A stretch of 23,415 bases of DNA. Source: JAEUMD01 sp937950105 (lineage in GTDB: Bacteria > Pseudomonadota > Alphaproteobacteria > Rhizobiales > Hyphomicrobiaceae). Below the pieces are notes generated by a model. It had not been told where the DNA came from and made no database searches. It was given only the letters and a program-made list of their open reading frames with translations. The translations under genes and the position numbers were made by a program. Location of the stretch: the NCBI GenBank assembly GCA_036821845.1, contig DAISIT010000049.1:1-23415 (forward strand), given 5' to 3'. Shown piece after piece: positions 21,737-23,415 of this stretch. Each line of letters starts with the position of its first letter. The stretch's first letter is position 1.

Positions 21737-23104
21737 ATGACTGCCCGCGTTCTCGTGGTCGACGACATCCTCGCCAACGTGAAGCTGCTCGAGGCGCGTC
21801 TTGCGGCCGAGTACTTCGAGGTGCTGACGGCGTTCAGCGGGCAGGAAGCGCTCGACGTCTGCGCCAGGGAGCGCATCGACGTGGTGCTGCTCGACGTGAT
21901 GATGCCGGGAATGGACGGCTTCGAGTGCTGCCGCCGCATCAAGGCCGACCCGAAAACCTGCCACATCCCGGTTATCATGGTGACGGCGCTCGACCAGCCG
22001 TCCGACAAGATCCAGGGCCTCGAGAACGGCGCCGACGATTTCCTGACCAAGCCTGTCGACGACATCGCGCTCGTCACCCGCGTCAAGAACCTGGCGCGGC
22101 TGAAGACGCTGAACGACGAGATGCTGATGCGCGCCTCGACCAGCCGTCAGCTCGGCATCGCCGAGAACGACGCGCTCGAGAAGGCGTTGTCGGGGCGCTC
22201 GGGCCGCATTCTCGTCGTCGAGGATCATGCCCGTTCCGGCGCCCGCCTGCTGGCGTCTCTCGCCAAAGTGCACGACGCCTTCATCGAGCACGATCCGCAG
22301 CGCGCGCTGATCACGCTCGCCGAGTACGATTTCGATCTCGCCATCGTCAGCCTCAGCCTGTCGCGTTCGGATGGCCTGAGGCTCTGCTCGCAGCTGCGCT
22401 CGCTGGAGCGCACCCGGCACCTGCCGATCATCATGCTGGTGGAACCCGGTGAAGAGGCGCGTCTGCTGCGCGGCCTCGACATGGGCGTCAACGACTATCT
22501 GATCCGGCCGATCGACAAGCACGAGCTGCTGGCCCGCGTGAAGACGCAGATCAAGCGCAAGCGGCATTCGGATTTCCTGCGCAACCGCATCGAGGAGACG
22601 GTCGAGCAGGCGATCACCGATCCGCTCACCGGACTGCACAACCGGCGCTACATGGAAAGCCACATGGAGACTCTGGTGCGCGAGGCGGTGCGCTCGGGCC
22701 GGTCGCTGTCGATGCTGGTCGCCGACATCGACTTCTTCAAACAGGTCAACGACACCTATGGTCACGATGCCGGCGACGACGTGCTGCGCGAGTTCGCGGC
22801 GCGCCTGAAGCGCAATACGCGCGGCATCGATCTCGCGTGCCGCCTCGGTGGCGAGGAGTTCGTCATCATCATGCCGGACACGGATATCGGGCGGGCCTAT
22901 CAGGTCGGTGAGCGGCTGCGTGCGGGCATCGCCGCCGAGCCGTTCGTGCTGACTCCGGACCTCGCCATCCGCGTGACGACCAGCGTCGGCATTTCGACCC
23001 TGGAGCACGCCGGCGATACGCCGCAGACGGTGTTCAAGCGCGCCGATCAGGCGCTGTACGCGGCCAAGCGGACGGGCCGCAACCGGGTCAACGCTGCGGC
23101 CTGA
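21737..23104 (+). CDS. pleD: Diguanylate cyclase response regulator PleD
   Basis: PleD makes cyclic di-GMP from two GTP when its first receiver is phosphorylated, driving the motile-to-sessile polar transition. The 455 residues show REC1 (VLVVDD, Asp53 in VVLLDVMMPGMDG, Lys105 in LTKP), REC2 at about 157-275 and a GGDEF domain from about 290 (DPLTGLHNRRY, DIDFFKQVNDTYGHDAGD). The active-site loop is GGEEF at 371-375, and the inhibitory RxxD site (Arg362, Asp365) is exactly five residues before it, so product feedback is expected. In REC2 the acceptor position is Ser205 (AIVSLSLS), so that domain only mediates dimerisation. The ATG at 21737 is used; the upstream in-frame codons from 21719 lack a better ribosome site. 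It probably shares a transcript with divK. Confidence 0.96.
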   Translation: MTARVLVVDDILANVKLLEARLAAEYFEVLTAFSGQEALDVCARERIDVVLLDVMMPGMDGFECCRRIKADPKTCHIPVIMVTALDQPSDKIQGLENGADDFLTKPVDDIALVTRVKNLARLKTLNDEMLMRASTSRQLGIAENDALEKALSGRSGRILVVEDHARSGARLLASLAKVHDAFIEHDPQRALITLAEYDFDLAIVSLSLSRSDGLRLCSQLRSLERTRHLPIIMLVEPGEEARLLRGLDMGVNDYLIRPIDKHELLARVKTQIKRKRHSDFLRNRIEETVEQAITDPLTGLHNRRYMESHMETLVREAVRSGRSLSMLVADIDFFKQVNDTYGHDAGDDVLREFAARLKRNTRGIDLACRLGGEEFVIIMPDTDIGRAYQVGERLRAGIAAEPFVLTPDLAIRVTTSVGISTLEHAGDTPQTVFKRADQALYAAKRTGRNRVNAAA

Positions 23105-23415
23105 GCTGAACAATCGCGCGCGGCGCCGCGTCGACGCGCTTGCGTCACATTGTACTAAATGCTAACGGACCACAATCCAAGGTTGTTGATACCTTGCTGG
23201 CTGCTTGCGGTTGAGTTGCAGGTTTTGGAAAACACTGTCCACTGGAGGCAAATACGGAGGCGTTGAAAACGCTGAGGTTTCGCCGCGATCGGGAAATTTT
23301 GACGGAACTCGACTTGGCTCGCAGTCTGCTCTAGCCGAGGGCAGATCGTCATTAAACTTCACGGTCGAAAGCGGCGTGGAAAGTCGCACACAACACAACA
23401 GGAACTTGCCACGCC
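23105..23415. other. AT-richer non-coding stretch after pleD
   Basis: No convincing gene is visible. Small frames exist on both strands (65 and 78 codons on the minus strand, about 35 codons from an ATG at 23159 on the plus strand), but none resembles a known protein or has a proper ribosome site. Composition is clearly less GC-rich than the rest of the window. An inverted repeat, GGCGTGG-A-AAGT at 23373-23384 against ACTT-G-CCACGCC at 23404-23415, closes the window and could continue beyond it. The rpmG gene I would expect after pleD in many relatives is not seen here. Confidence 0.5.

Noticed and set aside
21590..23113. A 507-codon minus-strand frame.
   Set aside because: Antisense to pleD; no domain recognisable.

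Overview
The window is GC-rich chromosomal DNA of an alphaproteobacterium, most likely of the order Hyphomicrobiales (Rhizobiales). The order is an inference from the CpdR, DivK and PleD cell-cycle regulators, a DUF3572 gene beside divK, a ROSE-type RNA thermometer before a small heat-shock gene, and two suhB/mmgR-like small RNAs. I cannot name a genus from sequence alone.

Layout. 1-3494 (-): 5' two thirds of gltB, the glutamate synthase large subunit, cut by the window edge. 4066-4944 (+): a two-gene cassette of lower GC, a PadR-type regulator and an unrecognised membrane protein. 4961-5721 (-): an Hsp20 gene with an RpoH-like promoter, a ROSE-like 5' leader and a terminator. 5910-8279 (+): a secreted PepSY-like protein, a UspA protein, three tandem 50-nt hairpin repeats and an alpha/beta hydrolase. 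8298-11050 (-): a compact, overlapping restriction-modification operon made of a Dcm-type cytosine methyltransferase, Vsr mismatch endonuclease and EcoRII-type endonuclease. 11180-11986 (-): a HisN/SuhB-family phosphatase. 12247-12810 (+): two paralogous suhB/mmgR-like sRNAs, each with a promoter and terminator. 12987-14522: N-formylglutamate amidohydrolase (-) and cpdR (+), then tRNA-Val(GAC). 14842-16832 (-): an OpgC-type membrane acyltransferase and a secreted SGNH hydrolase with a long overlap. 17145-19641 (+): zinc-independent ribosomal protein L36, a secreted TPR protein and a FucP-like sugar transporter. 19727-20698 (-): a ROK sugar kinase. 20782-23104: a DUF3572 gene (-) divergent from divK-pleD (+). 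The last 310 bases look non-coding and AT-richer.

How the genes fit together. CpdR (control of ClpXP proteolysis), DivK (control of the CtrA phosphorelay) and PleD (diguanylate cyclase) are three parts of the alphaproteobacterial cell-cycle circuit, here within 9 kb. In the R-M operon the methyltransferase protects sites, EcoRII-type nuclease cuts unmodified DNA, and Vsr repairs T:G mismatches left when 5-methylcytosine deaminates. OpgC plus SGNH resembles a split O-acyltransferase system for periplasmic glucans. The FucP-like transporter and ROK kinase, convergent neighbours, could import and phosphorylate the same sugar.

The signals I consider least explained are the hairpin repeat family (three tandem units at 7015-7182, and a diverged unit with half-units at 19652-19750 running into the ROK coding end), the duplicated sRNA, the PadR/membrane-protein cassette, and a probably leaderless TPR gene. 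I found no CRISPR array, insertion sequence, prophage or clearly new multi-gene system.
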